A DNA stretch of 64,000 bases from Saprospiraceae bacterium (GTDB taxonomy: Bacteria > Bacteroidota > Bacteroidia > Chitinophagales > Saprospiraceae). Location of the stretch: contig JADJLQ010000001.1 of assembly GCA_016709995.1 (NCBI GenBank), forward strand, positions 1,894,001 through 1,958,000, in the 5' to 3' direction. The translations under genes and the position numbers were made by a program. Every line of letters starts with the position of its first letter. The first letter of the stretch is position 1. Shown here piece after piece: positions 46,192 to 55,897 of this stretch. The notes under the pieces were generated by a model. It made no database searches, was not told the DNA's origin, and saw only the letters and a program-made list of their open reading frames with translations.

Positions 46192-47022
46192 TTAACCGTT
46201 CATCACGTGCTTAAAAGCTGTGACTGTAAGGTCTTTGTCAAATTTTTTCAAATACTGATCTACATTCAATTTTGAATCCTTGACAAATTCTTGAAGTAAC
46301 AAAGTATTGTCTTTAAAAAATTTATTCAATTTTCCGGTAGCTATCTTTTCCAGCATTTCTTCTGGTTTGCCTTCTTGTCTGGCTACTTCTTTGCCGATTT
46401 CAATTTCTTTTTCTATAATGGACTTGTCTACACCTTCTGAATTCACGGCTATAGGTTTCATAGCAGCTACCTGCATGGCAACATCTTTGCCTGCCTCAAG
46501 AAAACTATCATTTATTATATTCAGTCCAACGATGACTGCCGCTCGATTGCCCATATGAATATAAGGCACTACCATCGGAGCTTCCAATTTTTCATAGCTC
46601 TCAAGTCCAATTTTTTCACCAATAGCAGCTACCATGTCGTTGACCTTATCCTTAATCGCTACTCCATTGATAGGCAATAGACTGAGTGCATCCAGATCTG
46701 CAGGAAACTCGGACAGAGCGATTTGGGCGATTTGCTTTGCAGTATTGATGAAGTCTTCATTTTTGGAAACAAAATCAGTTTCACTACTTAGTCTGATGAC
46801 GACACCTTTTGAATGGTCATCAGCTACGAGCGCGATGACAACACCTTCTTTGGCATCCCGGTCAGCTCTTTTTACTGAAAGTTTTTGTCCTTTTTTACGC
46901 AATACTTCGATTGCCTTTTCAAAATCACCTTCCGCTTCGGTGAGGGCGGACTTACAGTCCATCATGCCGGCACCTGTCATTTCGCGAAGTTTTTTTACAT
47001 CAGCAGCAGATATTTCGCTCAT
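46192..47022 (-). CDS. tsf: Translation elongation factor Ts
   Basis: Guanine nucleotide exchange factor for EF-Tu, 276 residues. The N-terminal UBA-like region has VKKLREMTGAGMMDCKSALTEA, and the core begins with LRKKGQKLSVKRADRDAKEG and SSETDFVSKN. It is the last gene of the ribosomal operon, 92 bases after rpsB, followed by a strong terminator. Confidence 0.98.
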   Translation of the reverse strand: MSEISAADVKKLREMTGAGMMDCKSALTEAEGDFEKAIEVLRKKGQKLSVKRADRDAKEGVVIALVADDHSKGVVIRLSSETDFVSKNEDFINTAKQIAQIALSEFPADLDALSLLPINGVAIKDKVNDMVAAIGEKIGLESYEKLEAPMVVPYIHMGNRAAVIVGLNIINDSFLEAGKDVAMQVAAMKPIAVNSEGVDKSIIEKEIEIGKEVARQEGKPEEMLEKIATGKLNKFFKDNTLLLQEFVKDSKLNVDQYLKKFDKDLTVTAFKHVMNG

Positions 47023-47114
47023 AATATTAATAGGTTAGATAATTGAATAAATAAAAATTATTGATAGGTAGGAATTTTCTAATCCTACGGTCCAAAAGAA
47101 CGGAAAAATAAAGG

Positions 47115-47852
47115 TTATGAATTAGCTGCAGCGGTCACGCCTTCTAACTCAACTTTCATTTGTTTTCTTTCCTCCAATCCCTCTTTAATAGCTTCTACCA
47201 ATACAGAGGTAATCAAAGTAATGGATTTGGAAGCGTCGTCATTGGCAGGGATAGCAAAATCAACAAGGTTGGGATCGCAATTAGTATCGACCATAGCAAA
47301 TGTCTTGATACCCAGGCGAGTAGCTTCCTGTAAGGCTATATGTTCATGTCCGATATCGACAATATACAGTGCATCCGGCAATCTATTTAATTGAGAGATA
47401 CCACCTAATTCTTTATCAAGCTTGGCACGTTCTCTATCGAGTGTCAATCTTTCTTTTTTAGTAATGCTCACGACTTCATTGCCTGCAGCCAGCATACGTT
47501 CTATATTGTGCATTTTTTTGACAGATCGTCGGATAGTAGCAAAATTGGTCATCATACCACCCAGCCATCTTTCTGTCACATAAGGCATGTTGACATTTTG
47601 TGCAGCAGTAGCAAGGATTTCGCGAGCTTGCTTTTTAGTAGCTACGAACATGACTTTTCTGCCGGATTTTACGATGTTTTTGAGTGCATTAGCAGCTTTC
47701 TCCAAATTTTCTGAAGTTCTGTTCACATCAATAATATGGATGCCTTTATGCTCGGCAAAAATATATTGACGCATTTTGGGGTTCCATTTTTTCCGTAAGT
47801 GGCCAAAGTGAACACCTGCATCTAACATTTCCTGATAGGTTGGAATTTTCAT
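47115..47852 (-). CDS. rpsB: 30S ribosomal protein S2
   Basis: Ribosomal protein S2, 245 residues: LDAGVHFGHLRKKWNPKM near the N-terminus, VATKKQAREILATAA, and YVTERWLGGMMTNFATIRRS are diagnostic. It lies between rpsI and tsf in the usual Bacteroidota order. Confidence 0.98.
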   Translation of the reverse strand: MKIPTYQEMLDAGVHFGHLRKKWNPKMRQYIFAEHKGIHIIDVNRTSENLEKAANALKNIVKSGRKVMFVATKKQAREILATAAQNVNMPYVTERWLGGMMTNFATIRRSVKKMHNIERMLAAGNEVVSITKKERLTLDRERAKLDKELGGISQLNRLPDALYIVDIGHEHIALQEATRLGIKTFAMVDTNCDPNLVDFAIPANDDASKSITLITSVLVEAIKEGLEERKQMKVELEGVTAAANS

Positions 47853-47884
47853 CAGACTTTATTCTTTTGATTAAAATACTTGGA

Positions 47885-48274
47885 TTATCGTTTAGAAAAC
47901 TGGAAGCTCTTGCGGGCTTTTGGTTTACCATATTTTTTACGCTCGACTACCCGTGCATCACGAGTGAGGAGTTTTAGATCTTTTAACGGTTTTTTATAAT
48001 CACCATTGATCTTGACCAGACATCGGGAGATTCCCAAACGAATAGCCTCAGCCTGGCCTTTGAAGCCACCACCGGATACCAGGATCTTCATATCATAACC
48101 TACTTGCTCTACTTTAGCTGCCAGGAAAGGTTCCATAAGCTTTGCTTGCATATTGCGTAGGGGAAAGTAATCAGCCAATTCACGACCATTGACCCTGATT
48201 TGTCCAGCGCCTTTGTATATATAGACTCTGGCTACTGCTGCTTTGCGTCTTCCGACTCCATTTATTATTTCCAT
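47885..48274 (-). CDS. rpsI: 30S ribosomal protein S9
   Basis: Ribosomal protein S9, 129 residues. GVGRRKAAVARVYIYKGAG at the N-terminus and the basic tail RKKYGKPKARKSFQFSKR are typical. It follows rplM by 27 bases. Confidence 0.98.
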   Translation of the reverse strand: MEIINGVGRRKAAVARVYIYKGAGQIRVNGRELADYFPLRNMQAKLMEPFLAAKVEQVGYDMKILVSGGGFKGQAEAIRLGISRCLVKINGDYKKPLKDLKLLTRDARVVERKKYGKPKARKSFQFSKR

Positions 48275-48301
48275 TTAATAAAGCTTTATATAGGATTTTA
48301 A

Positions 48302-48751
48302 TCAAATAGTGAACTCAATAGGTTGTTGTGCCTGATGAGGGTGTTCGGCCCCTGTATATAAAAAGAGCTTTTTAAACATCTTCCTGCCCAGGCTATTTTT
48401 TGGCAGCATGCCTTTGACAGCATGTTCAAGGATGTATTCCGGTTTTCTGGCATAAAGCTCTTTAGAAGTCTTGGTTTTCTGACCACCTGGATAACCAGAA
48501 TAGGTCTGATATTCCTTGACAAGCATTTTCTTGCCAGTCATGCGGACTTTTTCTGCATTGGTCACGATGACAAAGTCTCCAGTGTCTGTATGGGGAGTAT
48601 ATGACGGATTGGTCTTGCCTCTCAGAATAGAAGCAATCCTGGTAGAGAGCCTACCAAGGGTAAGACCATCGGCATCAACGATAAACCATTTTCTCTTGCC
48701 ATCGAAGTCTTCCTTCTTTGCAGATATGGTCTTATAAGATAATGTATTCAC
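48302..48751 (-). CDS. rplM: 50S ribosomal protein L13
   Basis: Ribosomal protein L13, about 149 residues. The start GTG 48751 (VNTLSYKTISAKKEDF) matches the usual N-terminus of Bacteroidota L13; the earlier in-frame TTG at 48787 lies within the promoter box and is rejected. FIVDADGLTLGRLSTRIA and VKGMLPKNSLGRKMFKKL are diagnostic. First gene of the operon. Confidence 0.97.
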   Translation of the reverse strand: MNTLSYKTISAKKEDFDGKRKWFIVDADGLTLGRLSTRIASILRGKTNPSYTPHTDTGDFVIVTNAEKVRMTGKKMLVKEYQTYSGYPGGQKTKTSKELYARKPEYILEHAVKGMLPKNSLGRKMFKKLFLYTGAEHPHQAQQPIEFTI

Positions 48752-48784
48752 TTTAAAATAAATTTTCTGTGATAAAAAGAGCCG

Positions 48785-48815
48785 CAAAAGTATACTTTAG
48801 TGATCATTCCCACAA
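48785..48815 (-). promoter_or_regulatory. Promoter of the rplM-rpsI-rpsB-tsf operon
   Basis: On the minus strand TACTTTTG followed by C (48792-48785) is an exact -7 match, with TTG at 48815-48813 and 20 bases between. It is the best -33/-7 pair in the window. A leader of roughly 30 bases precedes GTG 48751. Confidence 0.7.
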
Positions 48816-49083
48816 GTTTTTTTTCATAAAGTATTGAAAAACAAGCAAATTTTAGTCACTTTCTGTATATAGTTAATAGCTAAACTATTGAATATCACCA
48901 TTTTTCAAGGGTCCAGAACAAAAAATAAACCTGGCTTCATGTCAGCTATTCAAGACAAATACTGCAAGCCATGGGTTAAAATAATGTCAAAATTTATTTA
49001 AAAAATACAAAATTGATATGATTCATAAAGAAACAATCGGATTTTTATACTTTTATCACTTTGATTAATTAAAAATCTATATA
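48816..49083. other. Intergenic region between the ribosomal operon and the second GMC gene
   Basis: AT-rich, no ORF of note. Just before the GMC ATG, TACTTTTA is one base off the -7 consensus and could be its promoter. No other structure was recognised. Confidence 0.35.
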
Positions 49084-50787
49084 ATGTATTTTAACTCAGA
49101 TCTGAAATCAGAAAACTCTTATGACGCAATAGTGGTAGGTTCCGGCATCTCTGGAGGATGGGCTGCCAAAGAGCTTACCGAGCAAGGCCTCAAAGTATTG
49201 GTACTGGAGCGTGGGCGTATGGTGAAACATGGCGAATACCCTACAGCCGCCCTGGCTCCATGGCAATTACCACACGGAAATAAGCTATCAGCTGAAGAAC
49301 TTAAGGATTATGAAAAACAAAACAGGACCGGTTATACTGTGAGGCAGGATACAAAACACTGGTGGATCAAGGATACTGAGAGTCCGTATACTGAGGTCAA
49401 AAGATTTGATTGGATGCGTGGCTACCATGTAGGCGGGAGATCTATCATGTGGGGTCGTCACAGTTACCGTCACAGTGATATTGATTTTACTGCCAATGCC
49501 AAAGATGGGCATGGAACTGACTGGCCCATACGATATAAAGACATCGAACCCTGGTACACTAAGGTAGAGCAATTTATAGGTGTAGCAGGGCAAAAAGAAG
49601 GCTTGCCACAACTTCCGGATGGTGATTTTCTGCCACCCATTGCACACAATTGCGTAGAAAGCTCGCTCCGGGAGAAGATTAAGGCCAAATTTCCAGAACG
49701 CATCCTGTCTATGGGAAGGGTAGCCAATCTAACTCAAGATCACAATGGTCGCACCAAATGCCAATTTAGAAATCTGTGTATAAGAGGTTGTCCTTATGGA
49801 GCCTACTTCAGTTCACTGTCATCGACCCTGCCTGCTGCTGAAAAGACTGGCAACATGACTATCAGACCCAATTCAATAGTCAATTCTATTGTCTATGATA
49901 GTAAAACCAAAAAAGCCAGTGGTGTAAGAATCATTGATGCTGAATCTATGGAGACGATGGAATTTAATGCCAAAGTGATATTCTTATGTGCCTCAGCACT
50001 CAACTCTACCTGGGTGCTCATGAATACAAAGACTGATGAATATCCAGATGGACTTGGATCTTCCAGTGGGGAACTTGGCCACAACCTGATGGATCATCAT
50101 TTTAGAGCGGGTGCCAGCGCTGAAATACCAGGATTTGATGATATGTATTATCTCGGTCGAAGACCGGGAGGGACTTATATGCCAAGATTCAGAAATGTAG
50201 GTAATGATGTGCGAAAAGATTATCTGCGCGGGTTTGGATATCAGGGAGGTGCTTCCAGACTTGGATGGCAAAGAAATGTTCAGGAGTTAGGCTTTGGACA
50301 AGACCTTAAAGATAACCTGGGCACTCCGGGACCTTGGGTGATGGGATTTACAGGATTTGGGGAGACACTCCCATATCATGAAAATAAAATCTCCCTCAAT
50401 CACGAGCTACTCGACAAATGGGGCCAGCCTACTTTGACGATAGACTGTGAGTTTAAAGAAAATGAGATGACGATGCGCAAAGACATGATCTCTTGTGCTG
50501 GAGAAATGCTTGAAGCATCAGGTGCAAAAAACATTAAACTCAACGACCCCAAAGACAATGCTCCGGGATTAGGTATACATGAGATGGGCACAGCCAGGAT
50601 GGGTACCAGTCCAAAAAACAGTGTGTTGAATAAACATAACCAGGTTTGGGATTGTACCAATGTATATGTCACCGATGGCGCTTGTATGACTTCATCAGCG
50701 TGTGTCAATCCTTCATTGACTTATATGGCATTGACTGCGCGTGCAGCCAGCCATGCAGTCTCTGAATTGAAAAAAAAGAATTTATAA
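49084..50787 (+). CDS. GMC-family FAD sugar dehydrogenase, catalytic subunit (copy 2)
   Basis: A 567-residue paralogue of the enzyme at 9285-11000, alignable by eye over the whole length. FAD-binding GSGISGGWAAKELTEQG is at about residues 19-35; C-terminal IHEMGTARMGTSP and NPSLTYMALTARAA match copy 1. The cysteine cluster KCQFRNLCIRGCPYGA has the same C-x5-C-x3-C spacing, pointing to an Fe-S cluster as in bacterial FAD-glucose dehydrogenases. It has no signal peptide. Its small subunit is encoded 35 bases downstream, the reverse of the order in copy 1. Confidence 0.9.
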   Translation: MYFNSDLKSENSYDAIVVGSGISGGWAAKELTEQGLKVLVLERGRMVKHGEYPTAALAPWQLPHGNKLSAEELKDYEKQNRTGYTVRQDTKHWWIKDTESPYTEVKRFDWMRGYHVGGRSIMWGRHSYRHSDIDFTANAKDGHGTDWPIRYKDIEPWYTKVEQFIGVAGQKEGLPQLPDGDFLPPIAHNCVESSLREKIKAKFPERILSMGRVANLTQDHNGRTKCQFRNLCIRGCPYGAYFSSLSSTLPAAEKTGNMTIRPNSIVNSIVYDSKTKKASGVRIIDAESMETMEFNAKVIFLCASALNSTWVLMNTKTDEYPDGLGSSSGELGHNLMDHHFRAGASAEIPGFDDMYYLGRRPGGTYMPRFRNVGNDVRKDYLRGFGYQGGASRLGWQRNVQELGFGQDLKDNLGTPGPWVMGFTGFGETLPYHENKISLNHELLDKWGQPTLTIDCEFKENEMTMRKDMISCAGEMLEASGAKNIKLNDPKDNAPGLGIHEMGTARMGTSPKNSVLNKHNQVWDCTNVYVTDGACMTSSACVNPSLTYMALTARAASHAVSELKKKNL

Positions 50788-50822
50788 TCAACTATTAAAT
50801 TAAACTTCTAATAAAAATAAAG

Positions 50823-51386
50823 ATGGATAGAAGAGAAGCTTTAAGACTGAGCACCCTACTGCTGGGTGGTACTATATCTGCGTCTACACTGAGCGGTGTT
50901 TTGCAAGGCTGCAAAGCAGATCCCAAACCAGATTGGACTCCTGCTTATATACCTCAAAATAGCCAGGCGAGCCTGGCCGAGCTCTGTGAAACAATAATAC
51001 CGGCCGGCAAAACTCCAGGTGCCAAAGATGCCAAGGTCGATCGATTTATAGATGCGATGCTCAAAGATGTGTGGAAACCTGAGGAAGCTGAAAGTTTTGT
51101 CAGCGGCTTGACCCAGTTAGATACAGATGCAAAATCCAAATATGGAAAATCATTTGCCAAAATCACTGGAGAACAAAGAAATGAAATGGTGAAAATGATG
51201 GATGACGAATTAAAAAACAACACCGGCATTGACAATTCTTTTTATAAAATGGTAAAAGAATTGACCATCACAGGATATTGTACATCAGAAGAAGGCGCTA
51301 CAAAATTGCTAAAATATCTTCCTGTACCCGGAGAGTATAAGCCCTGTATCCCATTGTCAGAAGTTGGTGGGGCCTGGGCTATATAA
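50823..51386 (+). CDS. Gluconate 2-dehydrogenase subunit 3 family protein (small subunit, copy 2)
   Basis: A 187-residue small subunit with a Tat-type N-terminus (MDRREALRLSTLLLGGTISA) that continues to a possible lipoprotein Cys (LQGCKAD). The family segment LAELCETIIPAGKTPGAKDAKV is followed by the helical body; the C-terminus ends PCIPLSEVGGAWAI. Expected to be exported with, and to anchor, the upstream GMC subunit. The gene pair appears self-contained, with no cytochrome gene. Confidence 0.88.
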   Translation: MDRREALRLSTLLLGGTISASTLSGVLQGCKADPKPDWTPAYIPQNSQASLAELCETIIPAGKTPGAKDAKVDRFIDAMLKDVWKPEEAESFVSGLTQLDTDAKSKYGKSFAKITGEQRNEMVKMMDDELKNNTGIDNSFYKMVKELTITGYCTSEEGATKLLKYLPVPGEYKPCIPLSEVGGAWAI

Positions 51387-51470
51387 TTTAAAGTAATAAC
51401 CTGCCCACCTGCTTTGGGTTGGCTTTTCAGCCTCCTGAACAAACGTACGCAGTATTATTTTACTTTCTAA

Positions 51471-54251
51471 CTACGCTATCAACTGTATAATGCCTGACAG
51501 ATACTTTCTACTATAGAATAGGTAACCTCCTAAACCGGCAAGGCTAAAAGAAAACATGGGTATCAGACTAAAAAGGTTGGTGATCCGACTTAGCAGTGAA
51601 TCTTTTATCAATGGGGCTAAGTCCCCCTGGCATTGAAATGCAGCCCAATAAAAAGGAAAGGCTGACTCGGCCGTTCTGGCATGAGAAATATAGTCAAGCT
51701 GCATTTCCTGGATAGCCTCATCTTTGAATCTACCATTTAATAAGTGTTGATAGATTTGACGGACTTGTAGATTGGCGACTTGATCACTGACCTTCCAGAG
51801 CGTGCTGATCACAGAGGATGCTCCTGCGTTGAAAAATGATCTGGCCAGGCTAAAGACACCTTCTTCTTCAATCTTTTTCCCAATACCTGTTTCGCAAGCA
51901 CTTAGAAATACAAGATCAGCTGGCAGGGACTTTTCAGCAATTGTGCCACTAGTCATCATACCTCCATCAAATAATATTATAGATGAATCCTGGTCATCCG
52001 GACTGGCTTGGGCGTGGCTGGAAATGTGAATAATCTTTGAGTAAGGAGCGAACTTTAAAAAATTATCCATGGTAGCCTGATCACCAAGATATACATCACC
52101 TCCGATCATTTTTTGCAGTTCCTGGCACTCATCTACATTATGATGAAGGTCAACAAATGTAGGGCCAAATGCCACAAATGGCCGGTTGAATGTAACTGGA
52201 GATCTTACTCTTTGATGATCCATAGCCCATATAGATAAAGAATGTTGCGAAGCAATGGTGTTGGTCTTAACCCAATAAGGCCACTTTCTGCAATCAAGTG
52301 TAGAAGATGGATGGGTGAGTAATGCAGCCCATGGCAAATTGGCCATATTGGCCTCAGGTACGATGAGTATCTTATGTTTTAGATCGTGCTCAAAAGGCAG
52401 AATCAGGAGATTATAGATCTTTGTAGCCACATCAATATAATCCTTCGATGCTTGCAGAAAATTATCTGAGAACTCTGTAAGCAGGGTACCAATCGAAAGT
52501 AATAATTCGTCGATATTCCTTGCCTCACCAGAAAGAGATAATGGAAGTTGTTTAAATATCACTGATTGTTTATTAATCACCAGTGCATAAGTGTAAGCTT
52601 GATTAAAATTAAAATACTCCACGATGGTCTGATCAGCCGGCAAACCAGCCTGCACTACATCCATGTCTAACATTTCAAAATTGAGATGACTGTGCTGCCA
52701 TACACTAATAGAAGAATCGACTAAAATGGATTTTAAAATAATTAAAGAATCAATCTGTTCTACAGAGGATTGTATCAACTGATTTACCTCAGCTACTTTT
52801 GATTTTAAAGAGTTTAAAATCAAACGTTCGTCTGGGGGTAAATCTTTGGCAAGGAACAAATTATAAGATTTATTGGACTCAAAATAATTGAGGAGCACGC
52901 TGAGTTGTGCCTGGGTAGGCTGGATATGCTTAAACAATTCATAATAATTATACAAAGCATGGTCACATAAACTTTTTAATTGGGTAAGTAAAGTGACCCT
53001 GTCAGCATCATCGGGCAAGTCCAGGCGCAAATAATACAGCACCTTGATCGCTTCGTCGGTGAGCCTGGCACATTTAGTCAAAAGTGCTGTGTCCTTCGTA
53101 AGTCTATAAGCGTCTGTATACATCGAAGTCGCTTTTTGCATAAAAACAAGGTAATCACTTCTACTTCCTTTCATATGCAGATCAGGACCATAAAAAAGCC
53201 ATTTTTTAGATTGGACCACCATTGAATCAATTTCCGGAAAATTGCAATTTTTCAATGCCAACGAGCCCTGGAGCAAAAGAAACTCCAAATTGACCTGAGC
53301 ATCGTTTTTAAAAGCAGGCAATAGGGCCAGGGCCTTGTCTCGGTAGTATATTGATTTAGAGACAAAGTCATGCTGTATAAAATACTGGCTGATTTTTATG
53401 AAGATGATTGGATCATGCGTCAACAAATCATTTGAAGTAAGTTGGGTCAAAATAGAATTCATCTGGTCTGATTTTATGCCATTTTTACGCAACAACACCT
53501 GGATGAGCTCCCGCTCCCAACGCTTATCATACAATGACTTTCTTTTATTTGAATGGAGCTTATTGAGCACTTTATCTATTGATTGAAGATCTCCGGACAC
53601 TACTGCAAATTTGAACAGATCTACGAGCCTGGCCTGTTCGAATCCCCAAAATTTTTTCTCTTTTTTTGATTTCAACGAATCAGCTTCAATAGCGGTAGTC
53701 ATCGCTTGGTTATATTGGCTACCTGCAAGACTAAGTTTACCGTCTTTGAGATAAGCGTCCCCTTTGCGAAACTGAATCATCATCCTGTAAAAAGCGATAT
53801 CAGAGTTTTCTAATTCAGATTGATGCTTTAATAAAAGGGTTTCTGCCTGGTTTAACACATTGATCTTGTCGAAATTTGTATTTTTTTCTTTGTAAAATTC
53901 ATATTCATTTATGTAAATGCCATATTGAATCGCAAAACTTAATGGAACATCTGGTCGAATCTCATTTTTAAGCATTTGGAATATTCGGTCAAACTCCACA
54001 CCATTTCTGTCTCTATAATAATCCAACTGAAAAAACAATGATTTACATCGGTATTCAACCTTGATGGAGTCATTGGGCGATGTGGAAGCAAGCTCAAATA
54101 ACTTAAGTGAATTCTCCAAAACCAGGTTGTGCGCACCAGCATTTTCGTAATTATTTATTTTATTATATAAGTTGTGGAGCAAGTCAATCTCCGTACCATA
54201 CATATGAATGCACAGCAAACTGAAAATAAATACACCTATCGATCTATTCAT
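51471..54251 (-). CDS. TPR-CHAT cysteine protease with N-terminal signal and C-terminal membrane helix
   Basis: About 926 residues from ATG 54251 (a GTG at 54266 is also in frame). An export-type signal (NRSIGVFIFSLLCIHMYG) is followed by some 450 residues of helical, TPR-like repeats, then a CHAT domain from about 600 on. The catalytic dyad is intact: His746 in IIHISSHAQ and Cys786 in VFLSACETGIG, followed by SLARSFFNAGASSVISTLW. A hydrophobic helix near 890-915 ends the protein. CHAT proteases are caspase/separase relatives used in programmed death and CRISPR-linked systems. Signal plus tail helix would put the protease domain outside the cytoplasm. Encoded 12 bases after two small ORFs. 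Confidence 0.85.
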   Translation of the reverse strand: MNRSIGVFIFSLLCIHMYGTEIDLLHNLYNKINNYENAGAHNLVLENSLKLFELASTSPNDSIKVEYRCKSLFFQLDYYRDRNGVEFDRIFQMLKNEIRPDVPLSFAIQYGIYINEYEFYKEKNTNFDKINVLNQAETLLLKHQSELENSDIAFYRMMIQFRKGDAYLKDGKLSLAGSQYNQAMTTAIEADSLKSKKEKKFWGFEQARLVDLFKFAVVSGDLQSIDKVLNKLHSNKRKSLYDKRWERELIQVLLRKNGIKSDQMNSILTQLTSNDLLTHDPIIFIKISQYFIQHDFVSKSIYYRDKALALLPAFKNDAQVNLEFLLLQGSLALKNCNFPEIDSMVVQSKKWLFYGPDLHMKGSRSDYLVFMQKATSMYTDAYRLTKDTALLTKCARLTDEAIKVLYYLRLDLPDDADRVTLLTQLKSLCDHALYNYYELFKHIQPTQAQLSVLLNYFESNKSYNLFLAKDLPPDERLILNSLKSKVAEVNQLIQSSVEQIDSLIILKSILVDSSISVWQHSHLNFEMLDMDVVQAGLPADQTIVEYFNFNQAYTYALVINKQSVIFKQLPLSLSGEARNIDELLLSIGTLLTEFSDNFLQASKDYIDVATKIYNLLILPFEHDLKHKILIVPEANMANLPWAALLTHPSSTLDCRKWPYWVKTNTIASQHSLSIWAMDHQRVRSPVTFNRPFVAFGPTFVDLHHNVDECQELQKMIGGDVYLGDQATMDNFLKFAPYSKIIHISSHAQASPDDQDSSIILFDGGMMTSGTIAEKSLPADLVFLSACETGIGKKIEEEGVFSLARSFFNAGASSVISTLWKVSDQVANLQVRQIYQHLLNGRFKDEAIQEMQLDYISHARTAESAFPFYWAAFQCQGDLAPLIKDSLLSRITNLFSLIPMFSFSLAGLGGYLFYSRKYLSGIIQLIA

Positions 54252-54278
54252 AACATGACCCGACACTATTTAATACTT

Positions 54279-54644
54279 TCAGAGAATCTGGATTTTAAAC
54301 TCGTAGTGGTCATTATCATTTTCTATGAATTCATATACTACTATTGTGTGATTTTCCAATTTGTCCAATCCTTGAGGAACATAATAATGCATTAAGTCTT
54401 TGTTGCATAAATCGTGATCCAATACTTCTTCAAAGTTTACCAAGACAGTTGATTTATTGACATCGTATATGCGTGCCGTAATTGGAATTGAAGAGACAAT
54501 AGGATTGTAAAAATATTTTCTTTGCCAGGCAATTTCTGTTGACTTAGGCGAAAGAATTCTGGCATAAGCTTGCAATGCAGCATTACCGGTACTTGTACTT
54601 TTTTCAGTATAACATGGAGGACCAGGAGAAGGGCAATAGGACAT
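54279..54644 (-). CDS. Unrecognised small protein of the CHAT operon (121 aa)
   Basis: A 121-residue protein with no recognised family and no signal peptide. The N-terminus is Cys/Pro-rich (SYCPSPGPPCY), and the rest reads as a small beta-rich domain (PITARIYDVNKSTVLVNFEE, then HTIVVYEFIEND). It sits 7 bases after the 104-residue ORF and 27 bases (12 to the GTG) before the CHAT protease gene, so the three are almost certainly one transcript. It may be a partner or substrate of the protease; nothing in the sequence proves this. Confidence 0.6.
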   Translation of the reverse strand: MSYCPSPGPPCYTEKSTSTGNAALQAYARILSPKSTEIAWQRKYFYNPIVSSIPITARIYDVNKSTVLVNFEEVLDHDLCNKDLMHYYVPQGLDKLENHTIVVYEFIENDNDHYEFKIQIL

Positions 54645-54651
54645 AAGTAAA

Positions 54652-54966
54652 TTATTTAAAAAATTTAAAATAGGATGATGGGCTCAGGAAAAATGCCAGG
54701 ATTTTTCCCAAAAAACCAGATTTTCGAAGGGCATTGGTGACCCCAAAAAATGCTGCGATGGAATCATACGTGTACCAGGCGGATCTGTATTTTGAAGCAT
54801 TTTTTGCTACGTTTTCGATTTGCTCACTGGTATGCAAAAGCGTCTCGCAATTTTCTTTAAAGTCTTCTTTTTGCTCAAGCTGAATTTTTTCCAGCAATGC
54901 AAGGTGCTTTAGTTCATCGTAAAGATGTACGGTACCATATTTAAAAGGAAATTCAATTTTGGCCAT
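54652..54966 (-). CDS. Unrecognised small helical protein of the CHAT operon (104 aa)
   Basis: A 104-residue, mostly helical protein. Residues 15-60 look coiled-coil-like (ELKHLALLEKIQLEQKEDF), and the C-terminus is hydrophobic and basic (SGFLGKILAFFLSPSSYFKF), possibly membrane-binding. No family is recognised. It is the first gene of the minus-strand operon that ends with the TPR-CHAT protease, and it faces the sigma factor gene across a 346-base gap. Confidence 0.6.
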   Translation of the reverse strand: MAKIEFPFKYGTVHLYDELKHLALLEKIQLEQKEDFKENCETLLHTSEQIENVAKNASKYRSAWYTYDSIAAFFGVTNALRKSGFLGKILAFFLSPSSYFKFFK

Positions 54967-55312
54967 AAATAATAAGTTTTAGAAGTTTAGTTCAACAATA
55001 GATGTAATATACGTGCAAAATGTCACTAGGTTAAAGTGCTTTTTTAAAAAATATTTACCGCAATCCCTCGTCAAGCAACTTTAATGTGTCAAAGGCCATA
55101 TAAAATAATGCAAACAAAGCTTGATCGGTTCGTATTCAAAATATTCCATCAAAATACATTGGTCCATCATTACATATTGGACCGGGCTAAGATCGGAAGC
55201 AAAAAGAATTAAATATTTATTACCTCTCAAACATTTGATTTATAATTATTTATATTTAAGCCCACAATTTTTTAACTAAAGTTTCAGGACATTTAATCAA
55301 GCACTTACACTT
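54967..55312. other. 346-base divergent region between the CHAT operon and the sigma factor gene
   Basis: No ORF. It should hold the promoters of both operons. On the plus strand TATATTTA near 55250, one base off the -7 box, has a TTTG 13 bases upstream. On the minus strand TATTGTTG near 54990 has TTTG 15 bases upstream. An inverted repeat GGTCCA / TGGACC (55161-55166, 55178-55183) could be an operator or a small hairpin. Confidence 0.4.
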
Positions 55313-55897
55313 ATGGATGTAGCAGAAGAAAAGAGACTGGTAGAAATGATTCAGGCAGGCGGAAGACTAAGGGAGCAGGCTTTGAGTAATATCTATAATG
55401 ACTCTGGAATCAAAGATAAACTTACTCATATGATCACAAACAATCACGGCAATACACAGGATGGAGAAGACCTCTATCAAGAGGCTATGATCGTGCTGGA
55501 CAAAAATATCCGCAGCGGTGATTTTAGAGTCGAAGGCAGCTTAACTTCCTACCTCTATTCAATAGGTAAATACTTGTGGATGAATCACTTAAGAAAAAAG
55601 AGTCTAACTTTAAAAGAAAGCTTTTCAGATCAGGAACTGATATCGAGTAGCGTTCAACCTGATAATCTGATGATGGATGAACAACGAAAGGAATACCTTA
55701 AAAACCTGCTCAGTAAACTCGGTACCAAATGTCAAAACATTCTTGAAATGTGGCAGCTGTCTTACTCCATGGAGGAAATAGCCAATGCCTTAAAACTAAC
55801 GGATTCCTCTACTGCCCGAAAAGCCAAGTACGACTGCCAACAGCAGTTGATCAAACTAATCCAATCGAACCCTCACACAAAAAATGAACTGAAATGA
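55313..55897 (+). CDS. Sigma-70 family (ECF-like) RNA polymerase sigma factor
   Basis: A 194-residue sigma factor. Region 2 is seen as GEDLYQEAMIVLDKNIRSGDF followed by LTSYLYSIGKYLWMNHLRKK, and region 4 as LSKLGTKCQNILEMWQLSYSMEEIANAL with a helix-turn-helix that ends in ARKAKYDCQQQLI. Regions 2 and 4 alone, without region 3, make it ECF-like. It overlaps the next gene by 4 bases (ATGA), the normal arrangement for a sigma factor and its membrane-bound regulator. Confidence 0.88.
   Translation: MDVAEEKRLVEMIQAGGRLREQALSNIYNDSGIKDKLTHMITNNHGNTQDGEDLYQEAMIVLDKNIRSGDFRVEGSLTSYLYSIGKYLWMNHLRKKSLTLKESFSDQELISSSVQPDNLMMDEQRKEYLKNLLSKLGTKCQNILEMWQLSYSMEEIANALKLTDSSTARKAKYDCQQQLIKLIQSNPHTKNELK

Noticed and set aside
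53630..53655. TTCGAATCCCC resembling a tRNA T-loop
   Set aside because: It lies inside the CHAT gene and has no matching acceptor, D or anticodon arms around it.
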